Shown here one piece after another: positions 27,480 to 38,101 of a DNA stretch of 64,000 bases. The notes beneath the pieces are model-generated. The model worked only from the letters and a program-made list of their open reading frames with translations. It was not told the origin of the DNA and searched no databases. How positions within the stretch are numbered: position 1 is the first letter of the stretch; every line of letters begins with the position of its first letter. The translations under genes were made by a program, and so were the position numbers. The stretch is from Marinobacter sp. BW6 (lineage in GTDB: Bacteria; Pseudomonadota; Gammaproteobacteria; Pseudomonadales; Oleiphilaceae), in assembly GCF_008107725.1 (NCBI RefSeq), contig NZ_VIRN01000037.1, forward strand, positions 496,001 to 560,000, read 5' to 3'.

Positions 27480-29324
27480 TTACGGTCTCTCGACTTCCGC
27501 CCGGTTCCTCAGGAACTGCTGGTAAGCGGCGTACTCACGCTGCCCCTCAAGCGATGCCAGGAACTCACGGAGCTGGTTCAGCTCAGTGCCTTCTTCCCCG
27601 ACCTGGCCGTCCATGACCTCGTCCAGCGCAATCACAGCGGCTGAATTGGCCGTAACAGCCTTGCCGAAGCGGGCGTCATCCGACGGACGTGGCAGGGAAA
27701 AGACCTGTTGTAGAATGGCAGGCCCTACCTCTGAGGAATTCCTGGCCAGGCCCTCATAGCTCGACCATTCACCAACATCCTCAGGACTCTCGTCCGCCTC
27801 AAGGTCGGCAACAATCGTCTCAGCCCTTTCCGCAAGTGCTTCCCTTGTCTTGCGCTGCTCAAGCGTCGCACGAATCTGATCACGAACCTCGTCCAATGGC
27901 AGCTTCTCGGCCTCATGGTACTCACGAACCCGCGCGACAACCGACACGTTATCACCGACATCAATCAACTCGGTATTGTAGCCGGCCTCCAGGACATCTT
28001 CGGAGAACAGTTGCCGAACCAGACCAGCATGATCAAACGGGGCCTGGCCGCCGTCGCGGGTAATGCCAATGGCCTCGCGCACCTCAAGCCCGAGCTCTTC
28101 CGCGGGGCCGGCCAGATCATCGGCCGAATAAGCTGAGTCGGCAAGCTCGGCACGAACTTCTGCAAAACGCTCACGGGCCTGTTCACGGGCAAGCTCACGT
28201 CGTAGCTGCGCTTCCATTTCGGCCAGGGAGGGTACGTCTGATTCCCTCACATCTTCCAGGCGGATCAAATGGACACCGAACGACGTGCGAACGGGCTCGG
28301 ATATCTCGCCTTTCTCGAGGGCAAATAAAGCCTCCTCAAAGGCTTCCGCGTAGATACCACGGCCGGCGTAACCCAGATCGCCGCCCTCCTCGGCAGAGAC
28401 CGTATCAATGGAATATTCCCGGGCCAGGTCGGCAAAGGATTCACCGGCCGACAGGCGCTCCTGGATAGCGGCCATGGTTTCGTCCGCGTCACTGCCCTCT
28501 TCTATCAGGATATGGGAGGCGCGACGCTCCTCGCTTGCCAAATCAGCCGAACGCTGGTCGTAATAGGCCTGAAGCTCCGCATCGTCAATTTCAATGCTCT
28601 CGGCGAGCGCGCCAAGCGACAGGGTGATGTAGGCAGCATCAACCCGTTCCGGCTGCTGGAACGCCCCGGAATTCTCCTCATAAAAAGCTTCAACGTCCGC
28701 GTCAGTAACTGAGACGGTATCCGCCACTGCGCTGGCCGGAATATTCAGCACCCGGAAGCTCCGGGTCTGGTTCTGGATCTGGAGCAGCTGCCGGGCGTTT
28801 TCATCCGCCACCAGGCCACTCTGAACGATGCCTGCACGGATCTGGTTGACGACATACTGCTTACGCATGGCTTCGCGGAATTCGCCTACACCCATGCCCA
28901 TATTGCGGACCGTGGAAACGAAACGGTCACGGTTGAACTGGCCATCCACCTGGAACTGTGGCATCTGGGTAATCAACGCGTCGATATCAGCATCATTGAG
29001 CTCGAGACCCTGGGCATTGGCATCCTGGATCAGGACCTGTTCCTGGATCAGGGAATCCAGAACATCTGTCCGAATCTGATCTTCATTAAGCATGGAAGGA
29101 TCGGGTGTTTCCATTCTGGATAGCCGGCGCTGACTTTCCATCTGGACCACGCGGAGAAACTCCCGCTCGGTAATATCCTCGCCATTAACCGTTGCCACCT
29201 CAGGCTCGCCGGAGAATCCGCCAACAATGGCGTCCATTCCCCAGATGGATAGCGACACAATCAGCAGACCAATGATGATCTTTGCAATCGTGCCCTGGGC
29301 ATTTTCCCGAATATCTTGAAGCAT
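27480..29324 (-). CDS. ppiD: Periplasmic folding chaperone / peptidyl-prolyl isomerase
   Basis: A 614-residue inner-membrane-anchored PpiD. One membrane segment (about 13-35, AKIIIGLLIVSLSIWGMDAIV) is followed by a SurA-like chaperone region. A parvulin domain (about 265-360, RRASHILIEEGSDADETMAA to FGVHLIRL) follows, then a C-terminal domain. It helps fold proteins leaving the Sec channel. In the usual lon-hupB-ppiD order. The ATG follows GGGAG. Confidence 0.93.
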   Translation of the reverse strand: MLQDIRENAQGTIAKIIIGLLIVSLSIWGMDAIVGGFSGEPEVATVNGEDITEREFLRVVQMESQRRLSRMETPDPSMLNEDQIRTDVLDSLIQEQVLIQDANAQGLELNDADIDALITQMPQFQVDGQFNRDRFVSTVRNMGMGVGEFREAMRKQYVVNQIRAGIVQSGLVADENARQLLQIQNQTRSFRVLNIPASAVADTVSVTDADVEAFYEENSGAFQQPERVDAAYITLSLGALAESIEIDDAELQAYYDQRSADLASEERRASHILIEEGSDADETMAAIQERLSAGESFADLAREYSIDTVSAEEGGDLGYAGRGIYAEAFEEALFALEKGEISEPVRTSFGVHLIRLEDVRESDVPSLAEMEAQLRRELAREQARERFAEVRAELADSAYSADDLAGPAEELGLEVREAIGITRDGGQAPFDHAGLVRQLFSEDVLEAGYNTELIDVGDNVSVVARVREYHEAEKLPLDEVRDQIRATLEQRKTREALAERAETIVADLEADESPEDVGEWSSYEGLARNSSEVGPAILQQVFSLPRPSDDARFGKAVTANSAAVIALDEVMDGQVGEEGTELNQLREFLASLEGQREYAAYQQFLRNRAEVERP

Positions 29325-29401
29325 GTTTCTCCCGGATCCCTGTTCAAGGTCGTGCAGTGTTATTCGTTTCAGCGTGCTGTTACGGGCGGACTTAACGTAA
29401 A

Positions 29402-29429
29402 AAGGCGCACCCGGTTTGGAATGCGCCTT
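29402..29429 (-). terminator. Intrinsic terminator downstream of hupB
   Basis: Eight-bp stem AAGGCGCA/TGCGCCTT followed on the minus strand by a five-T run. A second weak hairpin (GGTGGCT/AGCCACC) sits just inside it. Confidence 0.8.
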
Positions 29430-29480
29430 GAATTCTTCTTGGGTGGCTCCCTTTGACAGAAGCCACCGGAGAAAGAACCG

Positions 29481-29753
29481 TTACTTAACGGCGTCTTTCA
29501 GGGCCTTGCCTGCTTTGAACCCAGGCACTTTGGAGGCCGGGATCTTGATCTCGGCACCAGTCTGCGGGTTACGACCGGTACGAGCAGCACGCTCTTTAAC
29601 GGAGAAGGTACCAAAACCGATCAGAGTTACCTGATCGCCTTTTTTCAGGGCACCGGTGATAGAGTTGGTCATTGCGTCCAGAGCACGGCCAGCGGCGGCT
29701 TTGGAGATATCTGCGGACTCTGCAATTGCATCGATAAGTTCGGACTTGTTCAC
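29481..29753 (-). CDS. hupB: DNA-binding protein HU-beta
   Basis: A 90-residue HU protein that bends DNA non-specifically. It has the complete family sequence [21 protein letters not shown] and the DNA-binding arm block [21 protein letters not shown]. It starts with GTG at 29753 with AAGGGG upstream; the longer frame to 29849 has an N-terminus unlike HU and is rejected. Its own promoter lies within the lon-hupB gap. Confidence 0.95.
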   Translation of the reverse strand: MNKSELIDAIAESADISKAAAGRALDAMTNSITGALKKGDQVTLIGFGTFSVKERAARTGRNPQTGAEIKIPASKVPGFKAGKALKDAVK

Positions 29754-29946
29754 ACTAAACCCCTTCGATTTCAGGTTGAAGATGTTATAGGTTGGTTTGT
29801 TTTTTCTCGGACGTTCTCGACTATCGCATAAGCGGTCAGAGAATTCCATTCTTCAGTTTTCTTATTCCTTTCGGCTTTATACCGGCATTCGGAATAGGCA
29901 CTAACTGCGCGGGAGCCCTTGGTATTGGCTGCTTCACGGCGAAACA

Positions 29947-29976
29947 GTTATACCAATGGGCTCTCTGGCATGTCAA
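29947..29976 (-). promoter_or_regulatory. Sigma-70 promoter for hupB
   Basis: TTGACA and TATAAC on the minus strand with an 18-base spacer, just downstream of the lon stop. It predicts a leader of about 185 bases before hupB. Confidence 0.65.
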
Positions 29977-29991
29977 CAACTCATCAAGGCT

Positions 29992-32409
29992 TTAATGTGT
30001 ATTTATGCGTTCTGACGCGTCACCTTCTTCATCACGCGGCTTGCCTGACCCGGTTTCCGGGGCTGAATCGTCGGCCCTGGGCTCGGGCGGATAAGCCAGT
30101 GCAATATCCAGGACTTCGTCAATCCACTTGACCGGGCAAATCTCCAGCGATTCCTTGATATTTTCGGGTATCTCCTTGAGATCCCTGACATTCTCATCCG
30201 GAATAATCACCGTCTTGATGCCACCACGATGCGCTGCCAGGAGCTTTTCCTTCAACCCGCCAATGGCCAGCACACGCCCACGCAGGGTAATCTCGCCGGT
30301 CATTGCGACGTCGGCGCGAACCGGAATCTTGGTCAGTGAAGAAACCAGCGCTGTACACATGCCGATACCAGCACTCGGCCCATCTTTCGGTGTTGCACCC
30401 TCCGGTACGTGGACGTGCAGATCGTGCTTTTCGTGGAAATCATCCGCAATACCCAGACCGGGTGCGCGGCTGCGTACCACCGTCAACGCTGTCTGGATGG
30501 ACTCCTGCATGACGTCACCCAGCGAACCAGTCTTGACCACCCGGCCCTTGCCCGGTGTGAGCGCGCATTCAATGTGCAAAAGTTCGCCGCCGACCTGCGT
30601 CCAAGCCAGGCCCGTCACCTGGCCAATCTCATTCTTTTCCTCGGCCAGGCCGTACTTGAACTTCTTGACCCCCGAGTAGTCCTCAAGCATGTCCTGCGCG
30701 AGGGTCACAGAGGCCTTCTCGCCGCTCTCCACATGGTCGCGTACCACCTTGCGGCAGATCTTGGCGATCTCGCGTTCCAGGCCACGAACACCGGCTTCAC
30801 GAGTGTAGTAGCGGATAAGATCCCGGAGGGTATCTTCCGGCAGCTTCAACTCGTCCTTGCGCAGCCCGTTTGCCTTGATCTGCTTGGGCAACAAATACCG
30901 CAGGGCAATGTTGACCTTCTCGTCCTCGGTGTACCCGGGAATCCGGATGATTTCCATCCGGTCCAGCAGCGCCGGCGGAATGTCCATGGAGTTGGAGGTG
31001 CACACGAACATCACATCGGAGAGATCGTAATCCACCTCCAGGTAATGATCGTTGAACGTGTGATTCTGCTCCGGATCCAGAACCTCAAGCAGGGCTGAGG
31101 CCGGATCGCCACGGTGATCCATTCCCATCTTGTCGATTTCGTCAAAGAGGAACAGCGGGTTTTTCACGCCTACCTTGGACAGCTTCTGCAGAAGCTTGCC
31201 TGGCAGCGCACCGATGTAGGTTTTGCGGTGACCGCGGATTTCAGCTTCATCACGCACGCCACCCAAAGCCATGCGGGTGTATTTCCGGTTGGTAGCACGG
31301 GCGATGGACTGTCCGAGCGATGTTTTACCAACACCGGGAGGGCCAACCAGGCAGAGCACAGGACCTTTGACCTTCTTCACACGGCTCTGAACCGCGAGGT
31401 ACTCCAGAATGCGTTTCTTGACCTCATCCAGGCCGTAATGATCCCTGTCGAGGATTTCACGGGCTTTCTCAATGTCGTGACGGACGCGGCTGCGTTTCTT
31501 CCAGGGAATGGCAAGCATCCAGTCAATGTAGCCACGCACTACGGTCGCCTCCGCTGACATCGGAGACATCATCTTGAGCTTGTTCAGTTCCGTTTCTGTC
31601 TTCTTCCGGGCTTCTTCCGGCAGACCCGCTTCTTCCAGCTTCTGCTCAAGCTCCTCGAAGTCGTTATTGCCTTCACCCAGGTTACCCATTTCCTTCTGGA
31701 TAGCCTTCATCTGTTCGTTAAGATAGTACTCGCGCTGACTGCGCTCCATCTGCTTCTTCACGCGGCCACGAATGCGTTTCTCAACCTCGATCAGGTCGAT
31801 TTCACCATCCAGCTTGCCCAGCAGCAGGTCCACGCGCTTGCGGATATCCAGTGCTTCAAGGAGTTCCTGCTTTTCAGGAATGCGCATTTCCAGATGCGCG
31901 GCCATGGTATCGGCCAGGCGTTCAAGTTCCTCAATGCCGGTAAGCGCATTGGAAACCTCTGAGGGGACCTTCTTGGAGAGCTTCACGTACTTCTCAAACT
32001 CATCCATCAAGGTTTTTACCAGAACCTCCTGCTCGCGCTCAGGCAGACCTTCTTCATCCATGAGGACAGCACCACCGGACAGGTACTCACCCTCGGCAAT
32101 GTCGCTTATGGTTGCTCGGGCGTTACCTTCAACCAGCACTTTTACGGTGCCATCGGGCAAGCGAAGCATTTGCAGGACCGTGGCCAGAGTGCCCATCTCG
32201 AATACGTCCTGGGGGCCCGGCTCATCAGTGGAAGCGTCTTTCTGGGCAACCAGGAGGATTTCCTTGCTTCCTTCCATTGCGGCTTCCAGAGCCTGAATGG
32301 ATTTTTCACGGCCCACGAACAGCGGGACCACCATGTGCGGAAACACCACTACGTCACGCAGCGGGAGCAGCGGGTATTCTTGCACGGCATTTTCGGGTAT
32401 ACGGGTCAT
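29992..32409 (-). CDS. lon: ATP-dependent protease Lon
   Basis: An 805-residue LonA protease: N-terminal substrate-binding domain (about 10-200), AAA+ module with GPPGVGKTS (about 354-362) and C-terminal protease with the catalytic Ser in [10 protein letters not shown] (about 679) and Lys in [12 protein letters not shown] (about 721). It degrades damaged and regulatory proteins. It follows clpX after a terminator, so it has its own promoter. A weak sigma-32-like pair, TTGCAA (32471-32476) and CCCCAA (32458-32453, minus), is spaced only 12 bases apart. Confidence 0.96.
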   Translation of the reverse strand: MTRIPENAVQEYPLLPLRDVVVFPHMVVPLFVGREKSIQALEAAMEGSKEILLVAQKDASTDEPGPQDVFEMGTLATVLQMLRLPDGTVKVLVEGNARATISDIAEGEYLSGGAVLMDEEGLPEREQEVLVKTLMDEFEKYVKLSKKVPSEVSNALTGIEELERLADTMAAHLEMRIPEKQELLEALDIRKRVDLLLGKLDGEIDLIEVEKRIRGRVKKQMERSQREYYLNEQMKAIQKEMGNLGEGNNDFEELEQKLEEAGLPEEARKKTETELNKLKMMSPMSAEATVVRGYIDWMLAIPWKKRSRVRHDIEKAREILDRDHYGLDEVKKRILEYLAVQSRVKKVKGPVLCLVGPPGVGKTSLGQSIARATNRKYTRMALGGVRDEAEIRGHRKTYIGALPGKLLQKLSKVGVKNPLFLFDEIDKMGMDHRGDPASALLEVLDPEQNHTFNDHYLEVDYDLSDVMFVCTSNSMDIPPALLDRMEIIRIPGYTEDEKVNIALRYLLPKQIKANGLRKDELKLPEDTLRDLIRYYTREAGVRGLEREIAKICRKVVRDHVESGEKASVTLAQDMLEDYSGVKKFKYGLAEEKNEIGQVTGLAWTQVGGELLHIECALTPGKGRVVKTGSLGDVMQESIQTALTVVRSRAPGLGIADDFHEKHDLHVHVPEGATPKDGPSAGIGMCTALVSSLTKIPVRADVAMTGEITLRGRVLAIGGLKEKLLAAHRGGIKTVIIPDENVRDLKEIPENIKESLEICPVKWIDEVLDIALAYPPEPRADDSAPETGSGKPRDEEGDASERINTH

Positions 32410-32524
32410 TGGGAATCCTCTGACGGTATTTACTTCAGCATATCACCCTTCATTGGGGCGCCCGCAAAAATTGCAATATTTTTACCAAACGAAACAGGGC
32501 AGGAATATCGGGATACAAAACGCG

Positions 32525-32548
32525 AAAAGGGGCGTCGCCGCCCCTTTT
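32525..32548. terminator. Intrinsic terminator between clpX and lon
   Basis: Ten-bp perfect stem AAAAGGGGCG/CGCCCCTTTT with a four-base loop. It ends clpX and leaves lon dependent on its own promoter. Confidence 0.85.
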
Positions 32549-32570
32549 CATTTCAGCCGTTGAACCGGGT

Positions 32571-33854
32571 TCAATCCTCGGGCACAGCCTTGGCGTGATC
32601 GCTGCTCGCGTAGATCTTGAAGGGCTCGGAATCCCCACTGATCACGCTCTCGTCGATCACAACTTTGGTCACGTCATGCTCAGAAGGAATCTGATACATA
32701 GTGTCCAGCAGCGTCGCCTCCATAATGGAGCGCAAACCACGGGCGCCAGTCTTGCGCTCCATGGCCTTACGGGCAACTGCCCGCAGTGCGTCTTCCCGGA
32801 AATCGAGCTCGACCCCTTCCATATCAAACAGTTTCTGATACTGCTTGGTGAGAGAGTTCTTGGGCTCGGTCAGGATCTGCACCAACGCTTCCTCATCCAG
32901 CTCGTTGAGGGTTGCCACTACCGGCAAACGACCCACGAACTCCGGGATCAGACCGTATTTGACCAGGTCTTCGGTCTCTACGTCCTTGATGACATCACCC
33001 GTGTTCTTGGCGTCGTCCTGGCTGGCCACAGAAGCAGAGAAACCAATACTGTTCTTTTCCGTACGCTCGCGAATCACCTTATCCAGACCGGCAAACGCAC
33101 CACCGCAGATAAACAGCATATTGCCGGTATCAACCTGCAGGAACTCCTGCTGCGGATGCTTTCGGCCACCTTGTGGCGGGACCGAGGCAACGGTACCTTC
33201 AATCAGTTTCAGCAATGCCTGCTGAACACCCTCGCCGGAAACGTCCCGGGTAATGGAGGGGTTGTCAGACTTGCGCGAAATCTTGTCAATTTCATCTATG
33301 TAGACGATGCCCCGCTGGGCCTTGTCGACATCGTAATCGCACTTCTGAAGCAGCTTCTGGATGATGTTCTCTACATCCTCGCCCACGTAACCGGCTTCGG
33401 TCAGCGTGGTGGCGTCCGCAATGGTAAAGGGCACGTTCAGCATGCGCGCGAGGGTCTCTGCGAGCAGCGTTTTACCGCTGCCGGTGGGGCCGATCAGCAG
33501 GATGTTACTCTTGCCGAGCTCAACATCACCCTTGCCTTCACCGTACCGAAGACGCTTGTAGTGGTTGTAGACCGCAACCGACAGCACCACCTTGGCGCGA
33601 TCCTGGCCAATGACGTATTCATCGAGAGTGATGCGGATCTCGGCCGGTGTAGGAAGGCGATCACTCGGCTCTTCCTGCGCATTCTCCTGGATTTCTTCCC
33701 GGATAATGTCGTTGCACAGGTCGACGCACTCGTCGCAGATGAACACCGAGGGCCCTGCAATGAGCTTTCGGACTTCATGCTGGCTCTTTCCACAAAACGA
33801 GCAGTAGAGCAACTTGCCATTATCGTCGCCTCTGCCGTTTCTTTCATCTGCCAT
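32571..33854 (-). CDS. clpX: ClpX, ATPase subunit of the ClpXP protease
   Basis: A 427-residue AAA+ unfoldase. The N-terminal zinc-binding domain has four cysteines (C18, C21, C40, C43). Walker A is GPTGSGKT, Walker [11 protein letters not shown], and the pore-loop region is GYVGEDVE. The ClpP-docking IGF-type loop is probably NSIGFSA. It lies 76 bases after clpP with GAGG before the ATG. Confidence 0.96.
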   Translation of the reverse strand: MADERNGRGDDNGKLLYCSFCGKSQHEVRKLIAGPSVFICDECVDLCNDIIREEIQENAQEEPSDRLPTPAEIRITLDEYVIGQDRAKVVLSVAVYNHYKRLRYGEGKGDVELGKSNILLIGPTGSGKTLLAETLARMLNVPFTIADATTLTEAGYVGEDVENIIQKLLQKCDYDVDKAQRGIVYIDEIDKISRKSDNPSITRDVSGEGVQQALLKLIEGTVASVPPQGGRKHPQQEFLQVDTGNMLFICGGAFAGLDKVIRERTEKNSIGFSASVASQDDAKNTGDVIKDVETEDLVKYGLIPEFVGRLPVVATLNELDEEALVQILTEPKNSLTKQYQKLFDMEGVELDFREDALRAVARKAMERKTGARGLRSIMEATLLDTMYQIPSEHDVTKVVIDESVISGDSEPFKIYASSDHAKAVPED

Positions 33855-33877
33855 TGAAATACCTCTGATCTCGTTTT

Positions 33878-33904
33878 GCCGGCGTCACTGCCTGATACGC
33901 CGGC
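33878..33904. other. Intercistronic hairpin between clpP and clpX
   Basis: Eight-bp perfect arms GCCGGCGT/ACGCCGGC with an 11-base loop. No T-tract follows in the direction of transcription, so RNA processing or stability is likelier than termination. Confidence 0.5.
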
Positions 33905-33930
33905 CAAGTATGATGCGATTACTTCCAGTA

Positions 33931-34566
33931 TTATTTATTCGGTACGCGCTTATCAAGTATTGAATCAATCAGCCCATACTCTTTCGCCTGAGCCGGATCC
34001 ATGAAGTTGTCACGGTCCGTATCCTTGGCGATCGTCTCCAGATCCTGACCAGTGTGGTGGGCCAGGATGGAATTCAGGGTGTGCCGGATCTTCAGAATTT
34101 CACGGGTGTGAATCTCGATATCCGTTGCCTGCCCCTGGTAACCACCCAGCGGCTGATGAATCATCACGCGGGAGTTCGGCAGACACGCCCGCTTACCGGC
34201 AGCACCACCAGCAAGCAGGAAGGCTCCCATGCTGGCCGCCTGGCCTACACACAAGGTCGCAACGTCCGGCTTGATGAACTGCATGGTGTCGTAGATGGAC
34301 ATGCCTGCCGTTACCGAGCCACCCGGGCTGTTGATGTACAAGTGAATATCCTTGTCCGGATTTTCAGACTCCAGGAACAGGAGCTGGGCCACGATGAGGT
34401 TCGCCATGTGGTCCTCGACCGGGCCCACCATGAAGATCACCCGCTCTTTGAGCAGACGGGAATAAATGTCGAACGACCGTTCGCCGCGAGCTGTCTGCTC
34501 GATAACAATCGGTACCAGTCCGGAATTGGTAACCATTGCGGGACCATCGATTGGTTTCTGCGTCAT
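33931..34566 (-). CDS. clpP: ClpP, proteolytic subunit of the ClpXP/ClpAP protease
   Basis: A 211-residue serine protease with the expected triad S112 ([10 protein letters not shown]), H137 (MIHQPLGG) and D186. It assembles as a double heptamer and receives unfolded proteins from ClpX. A propeptide of about 14 residues is likely, by family. AAGGAG lies 12 bases before the ATG, slightly far. Confidence 0.96.
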   Translation of the reverse strand: MTQKPIDGPAMVTNSGLVPIVIEQTARGERSFDIYSRLLKERVIFMVGPVEDHMANLIVAQLLFLESENPDKDIHLYINSPGGSVTAGMSIYDTMQFIKPDVATLCVGQAASMGAFLLAGGAAGKRACLPNSRVMIHQPLGGYQGQATDIEIHTREILKIRHTLNSILAHHTGQDLETIAKDTDRDNFMDPAQAKEYGLIDSILDKRVPNK

Positions 34567-34667
34567 GATGCGCCTGAACTCCTTATGGACAATGGGTCGT
34601 GGACTCGCGCCACGGCAGTTTCAATAATGTTGCACCCCATACTTTGCCAGCAGCGGCCCCAGATGAA

Positions 34668-34690
34668 AACAGCCGGGCATGCCGGCTGTT
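34668..34690 (-). terminator. Intrinsic terminator downstream of tig
   Basis: Nine-bp stem AACAGCCGG/CCGGCTGTT with a five-base loop, followed on the minus strand by TTTTCATC. Confidence 0.75.
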
Positions 34691-34738
34691 CTCTGGGTCG
34701 GCCTTCGGGACCGGCCTTTAACCCGATCCCGGGCAAAA

Positions 34739-36043
34739 TCAGCGCTGGGGCTGACCGGCCTGAACGGCCTCTTCGTACTTGACCTTTTTCTCTTTGACCT
34801 TGGCCTGTTCCAGCACATGGTCAACAACGGCGTCTTCCAAAACTGAAGACTCAATCTGGGACTTCTGCTCCGGGTTGCTGTTGAAGTGCGCAACAACTTC
34901 TTCAGGCTGTTCATACGTAGACGCGATTTCCTGGATCTTTTCGTCCACCTTCTCCGGGTCTGCCTTCAGGTCGTTCTTCTTGACCACTTCCTGGAACAGC
35001 AGGCCGGTCTTCACGCGACGCTCAGCCTGCTCCTGGAAAATTTCTTTCGGCAGCTGCTGGAAATCAACCTGGCCACCGAAACGCTGAACGGCATCCTGGC
35101 GCAGGCGATCGATTTCCTGGTCAACCAGAGCAGCAGGAATATCCAGCTCGGTGGTTTCCAGCAGTCCGTCAACAACGTCGTTCTTGACCTTGTTGGAAAC
35201 CGCCTGCTTCAGCTCACGCTCCATGTTCTTTTTAACTTCTTCACGGAAGGTCGCTTCGTCTTCGGCATCGATACCGAATTTCTTGAAGAATTCGGTGTCG
35301 AGCTCGGGCAGCTGGGGCTCTTCAACCTTGTGAATCTTGATCTCGAACTTGGCCGGCTTCCCTGCCAGGTCCTCGTTGTGGTAATCCTCCGGGAAGGTAA
35401 CCTCAATCTCCATGTCCTCGCCGGCCTTACCACCAACGATTGCCTTCTCGAAGCCAGGAATCATCTGACCGGAACCCAGGGTCAAACGGTGCTCTTCAGC
35501 GGCTCCGCCCTCAAACTCCTCGCCGTCGATAAAGCCCTTGAAATCAATGGTCAACACGTCCTTGTTCTTGGACTTGCGCTTGACTTCTTTCATGGTGGCC
35601 TGCTGACGACGCAGGTTGTCGATCATGTTGTCGACGTCTTTATCGGTAATGTCGGAGGTCAGCTTTTCAACAGAGATCTTGCTCAGATCGCCCAGCTCGA
35701 TTTCTGGCAGTACCTCGAAGATGGCGACGAATTCGAGATCCTTGCCCTCTTCCATGGTCTTAGGCTCAAACTTCGGCCAACCTGCCGGATTGATATCCTG
35801 TTCCTGCAGTGCCTTGATGTAGTTGTCGCGCATAACCTCGCCGACAATTTCCTGACGGACGCTGTCACCGAAACGACGCTTGACCACGCTCATGGGCACC
35901 TTACCCGGACGGAAACCGTTAAGGCGCACGGTACGCGCGGTTTCCTGCAGGCGTTTCTGGACCGCCTGGTCGATTTCTTGGGCGGGCACACCAATCGTCA
36001 TGCGACGCTCGATGTTGGAGGTCGTTTCAACAGACACTTGCAT
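34739..36043 (-). CDS. tig: Trigger factor
   Basis: A 434-residue ribosome-associated chaperone. The ribosome-binding tail contains the family signature GFRPGKVP (about 44-51). A FKBP-type isomerase domain (about 155-245) and a C-terminal chaperone domain follow. It starts the tig-clpP-clpX block. GAGG lies seven bases before the ATG. Confidence 0.96.
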   Translation of the reverse strand: MQVSVETTSNIERRMTIGVPAQEIDQAVQKRLQETARTVRLNGFRPGKVPMSVVKRRFGDSVRQEIVGEVMRDNYIKALQEQDINPAGWPKFEPKTMEEGKDLEFVAIFEVLPEIELGDLSKISVEKLTSDITDKDVDNMIDNLRRQQATMKEVKRKSKNKDVLTIDFKGFIDGEEFEGGAAEEHRLTLGSGQMIPGFEKAIVGGKAGEDMEIEVTFPEDYHNEDLAGKPAKFEIKIHKVEEPQLPELDTEFFKKFGIDAEDEATFREEVKKNMERELKQAVSNKVKNDVVDGLLETTELDIPAALVDQEIDRLRQDAVQRFGGQVDFQQLPKEIFQEQAERRVKTGLLFQEVVKKNDLKADPEKVDEKIQEIASTYEQPEEVVAHFNSNPEQKSQIESSVLEDAVVDHVLEQAKVKEKKVKYEEAVQAGQPQR

Positions 36044-36320
36044 GGAAGATCCTCAAATTACAGGTTCAGTATGTGAATGAATTTAAAATAAAAGTCCGTT
36101 TCCGGGCGAACTCCCGCAAAAGGACCGAAAATTAAAAGGCGGTAGTTTATCACGGTTTGACCCGCCGAGAGAATCACCAGCTACAGACGGCATCGTTGGA
36201 TTCTTATCACACCGCTTTATCATCCGAAAAAAGAGATGGGGACTAAAATCAAAAAAGAAAGGGGCGGAAACCCTCAATGCCCCAAGGCATGCTCTCGGAC
36301 CCTTCCATTAGCCACAAAAA
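36044..36320. other. Region between tig and the tRNA cluster
   Basis: About 277 bases without a supported gene; it should contain the tig promoter, but I see no clear pair of hexamers. Confidence 0.5.
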
Positions 36321-36347
36321 AACCCTCTCAGGGATACTGAGAGGGTT
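36321..36347 (-). terminator. Intrinsic terminator after the tRNA cluster
   Basis: An 11-bp perfect stem AACCCTCTCAG/CTGAGAGGGTT with a five-base loop. On the minus strand a T-run follows, eight bases downstream of the tRNA-Leu 3' end. Confidence 0.85.
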
Positions 36348-36354
36348 TTCGTAT

Positions 36355-36439
36355 TGGTACCTCGGGAGGGACTTGAACCCCCACGCCTTGCGGCAACAGG
36401 ACCTAAACCTATCGTGTCTACCAATTCCACCACCGAGGC
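36355..36439 (-). tRNA. tRNA-Leu (TAG anticodon)
   Basis: An 85-base tRNA with an encoded CCA and a long variable arm. The acceptor is GCCTCGG/CCGAGGT, the anticodon loop TTTAGGT contains TAG, and the T-loop is TTCAAGT. Last gene of the four-tRNA cluster. Confidence 0.95.
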
Positions 36440-36577
36440 TTTTAACCGGGATTCTAAACGTCTCGCTGAACAGACTCAACATCCAGCTTTACCGATTCCC
36501 ATGCTTGTTCACGAAATATCGCAGGCTGACGCCGCCCTGAAATTCAACAGAGTCGCGAATCAAAACAAAGGGGAAAG

Positions 36578-36654
36578 TGGGGTGGACGAAGGGGATCGAA
36601 CCCTCGACCGCAGGAGTCACAATCCTGAGCTCTACCAACTGAGCTACGTCCACC
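36578..36654 (-). tRNA. tRNA-His (GTG anticodon)
   Basis: 77 bases including an extra 5' G (G-1) facing C73, the identity mark for histidine. Anticodon loop TTGTGAC within a CAGGA/TCCTG stem. CCA encoded. Confidence 0.95.
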
Positions 36655-36739
36655 ACATCAGGACATACCTTTCGGTATTTTCATAACATCAACTTTGCTG
36701 GTTACGGTCGCTCCGGCGCGGACCAAGCCAACGACTTGA

Positions 36740-36816
36740 TGGCGCGCCCGGCAGGACTCGAACCTGCGACCACCCGCTTAGAAGGCGGGTGCTCTATCCA
36801 GCTGAGCTACGGGCGC
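36740..36816 (-). tRNA. tRNA-Arg (TCT anticodon)
   Basis: 77 bases; acceptor GCGCCCG/CGGGCGC, anticodon stem CCGCC/GGCGG type with loop TTCTAAG, T-loop GGTTCGAGTCC, CCA encoded. Reads rare AGA/AGG codons. Confidence 0.95.
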
Positions 36817-36848
36817 TTGACCGTTCGCCCACCTGAACATTCAGAAAA

Positions 36849-36925
36849 TGGTCGGGGTAGAGAGATTCGAACTCCCGACATCCTGCTCCCAAAGCAGGCG
36901 CGCTACCAGACTGCGCTATACCCCG
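36849..36925 (-). tRNA. tRNA-Pro (TGG anticodon)
   Basis: 77 bases; acceptor CGGGGTA/TACCCCG, anticodon loop TTTGGGA with stem CCTGC/GCAGG, CCA encoded. First gene of the cluster. Confidence 0.95.
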
Positions 36926-36965
36926 TCTGAACTGAACAACAAGTGCTTCAGCAAAGTTGGCGCGC

Positions 36966-36994
36966 ATATTACCGGCGCCGGAGGGTTCCGTCAA
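36966..36994 (-). promoter_or_regulatory. Promoter of the tRNA cluster
   Basis: TTGACG and TAATAT on the minus strand, 17 bases apart, followed by a GC-rich discriminator (GCGCGCC). Such a discriminator is typical of stable-RNA promoters under stringent control. Confidence 0.75.
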
Positions 36995-37158
36995 CACGGA
37001 TTTCCAAATTCCCTGAAACAACAGCTTCTTCAGTGACAAAGTACCTTGCCGAAAGTTCCTCCAAGCCCCGCCAGCTAACCGTCCAATTGGAGTTCCGATG
37101 GAAGCATGAGACAATGCCCGTCCTTCAATTTACCGATGCCCAACCGACAAGACGAGAC

Positions 37159-38016
37159 ATGACCGCCAAACTGATCAACGGAAAAGAAATTGCCGCAGAA
37201 GTAAGACAGCAGGTCGCCGCCGGGGTAGAAGCACGCACACAGCAGGGACTGCGCGTTCCCGGACTGGCCGTGGTGCTGGTCGGCAACGATCCCGCATCCC
37301 ATGTGTACGTAGGCAACAAACGCAAGGCCTGCGACCAGGCAGGAATCCTCTCACTCTCATACGATCTGCCGGAAGACACTTCCCAGGAAGCCCTGGAAGC
37401 GCTGATCGATGAGCTGAATGAAAACCCCACTGTGGACGGAATACTGGTACAACTACCGCTGCCCGCTCATCTGGATGCAGACCCGATTCTGGTCAAGATT
37501 CGCCCGGACAAGGACGTTGATGGGTTCCACCCCTACAACATCGGTCGTCTGATGCAGCGCAAACCCACCCTGCGCCCCTGCACACCGGCCGGTATCATCA
37601 CCCTGCTGGACAGCATCAAAACCCCTTACAAGGGCCAGCACGCCGTGATCGTGGGCGCGTCTAACATTGTCGGCCGCCCGATGAGCATGGAACTGCTCTT
37701 GAAAGGTGCCACGACAACCGTGTGTCATCGCTTCACACCGGATCTGGAGAAGTTTGTTCGGGAAGCCGATATCCTGGTAGCGGCTGTCGGCAAGCCTGGC
37801 CTGATCAAGGGAGACTGGGTAAAAACCGGAGCAACCGTGATCGACGTCGGCATCAACCGGATGGAAGACGGGAAACTGCACGGCGATGTGGATTTCACTG
37901 CCGCTTCTGAACGCGCCGCCTACATCACGCCGGTTCCCGGCGGTGTGGGACCAATGACCATCGCTACCCTGCTGCAGAATACCCTGTACGCCGCTGACGT
38001 GCTGCACAAGGACTGA
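37159..38016 (+). CDS. folD: FolD, methylene-THF dehydrogenase / methenyl-THF cyclohydrolase
   Basis: A 285-residue bifunctional folate enzyme. The catalytic-lysine block [14 protein letters not shown] is at about 53-66, followed by the family signature [12 protein letters not shown]. The NADP fold is [15 protein letters not shown] (about 160-174) and [15 protein letters not shown] lies near the C-terminus. The frame continues upstream to 36943 and has no homology there; the ATG at 37159 matches family length. Ribosome site weak. Confidence 0.95.
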   Translation: MTAKLINGKEIAAEVRQQVAAGVEARTQQGLRVPGLAVVLVGNDPASHVYVGNKRKACDQAGILSLSYDLPEDTSQEALEALIDELNENPTVDGILVQLPLPAHLDADPILVKIRPDKDVDGFHPYNIGRLMQRKPTLRPCTPAGIITLLDSIKTPYKGQHAVIVGASNIVGRPMSMELLLKGATTTVCHRFTPDLEKFVREADILVAAVGKPGLIKGDWVKTGATVIDVGINRMEDGKLHGDVDFTAASERAAYITPVPGGVGPMTIATLLQNTLYAADVLHKD

Positions 38017-38027
38017 ATTCGACTTCT

Positions 38028-38055
38028 GTTGGATTACGGCTTCGCCTAATCCAAC
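38028..38055. repeat. REP-like hairpin downstream of folD
   Basis: GTTGGATTA and TAATCCAAC flank a GGC-TTC-GCC tip, with one unpaired base. Similar sequences are, from memory, widespread between genes in related gammaproteobacteria. It lies just before the folD/glcB terminator. Confidence 0.55.
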
Positions 38056-38062
38056 AAGCCAC

Positions 38063-38090
38063 AAAAAACCCCGCCGAAGCGGGGTTTTTT
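38063..38090. terminator. Bidirectional intrinsic terminator, folD/glcB
   Basis: Twelve-bp perfect stem AAAAAACCCCGC/GCGGGGTTTTTT with a CGAA tetraloop between convergent genes. Confidence 0.9.
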
Positions 38091-38101
38091 ATGCGCAGCG
38101 C

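Noticed and set aside
32453..32476. Heat-shock (sigma-32) promoter upstream of lon
   Set aside because: TTGCAA and CCCCAA are only 12 bases apart and match poorly; noted in the lon entry but not called.
32595..33857. 420-codon plus-strand frame
   Set aside because: Antisense shadow covering nearly all of clpX.
34886..36076. 396-codon plus-strand frame
   Set aside because: Antisense to trigger factor.
36354..36930. Short plus-strand frames in the tRNA region
   Set aside because: They translate the antisense of four tRNA genes.
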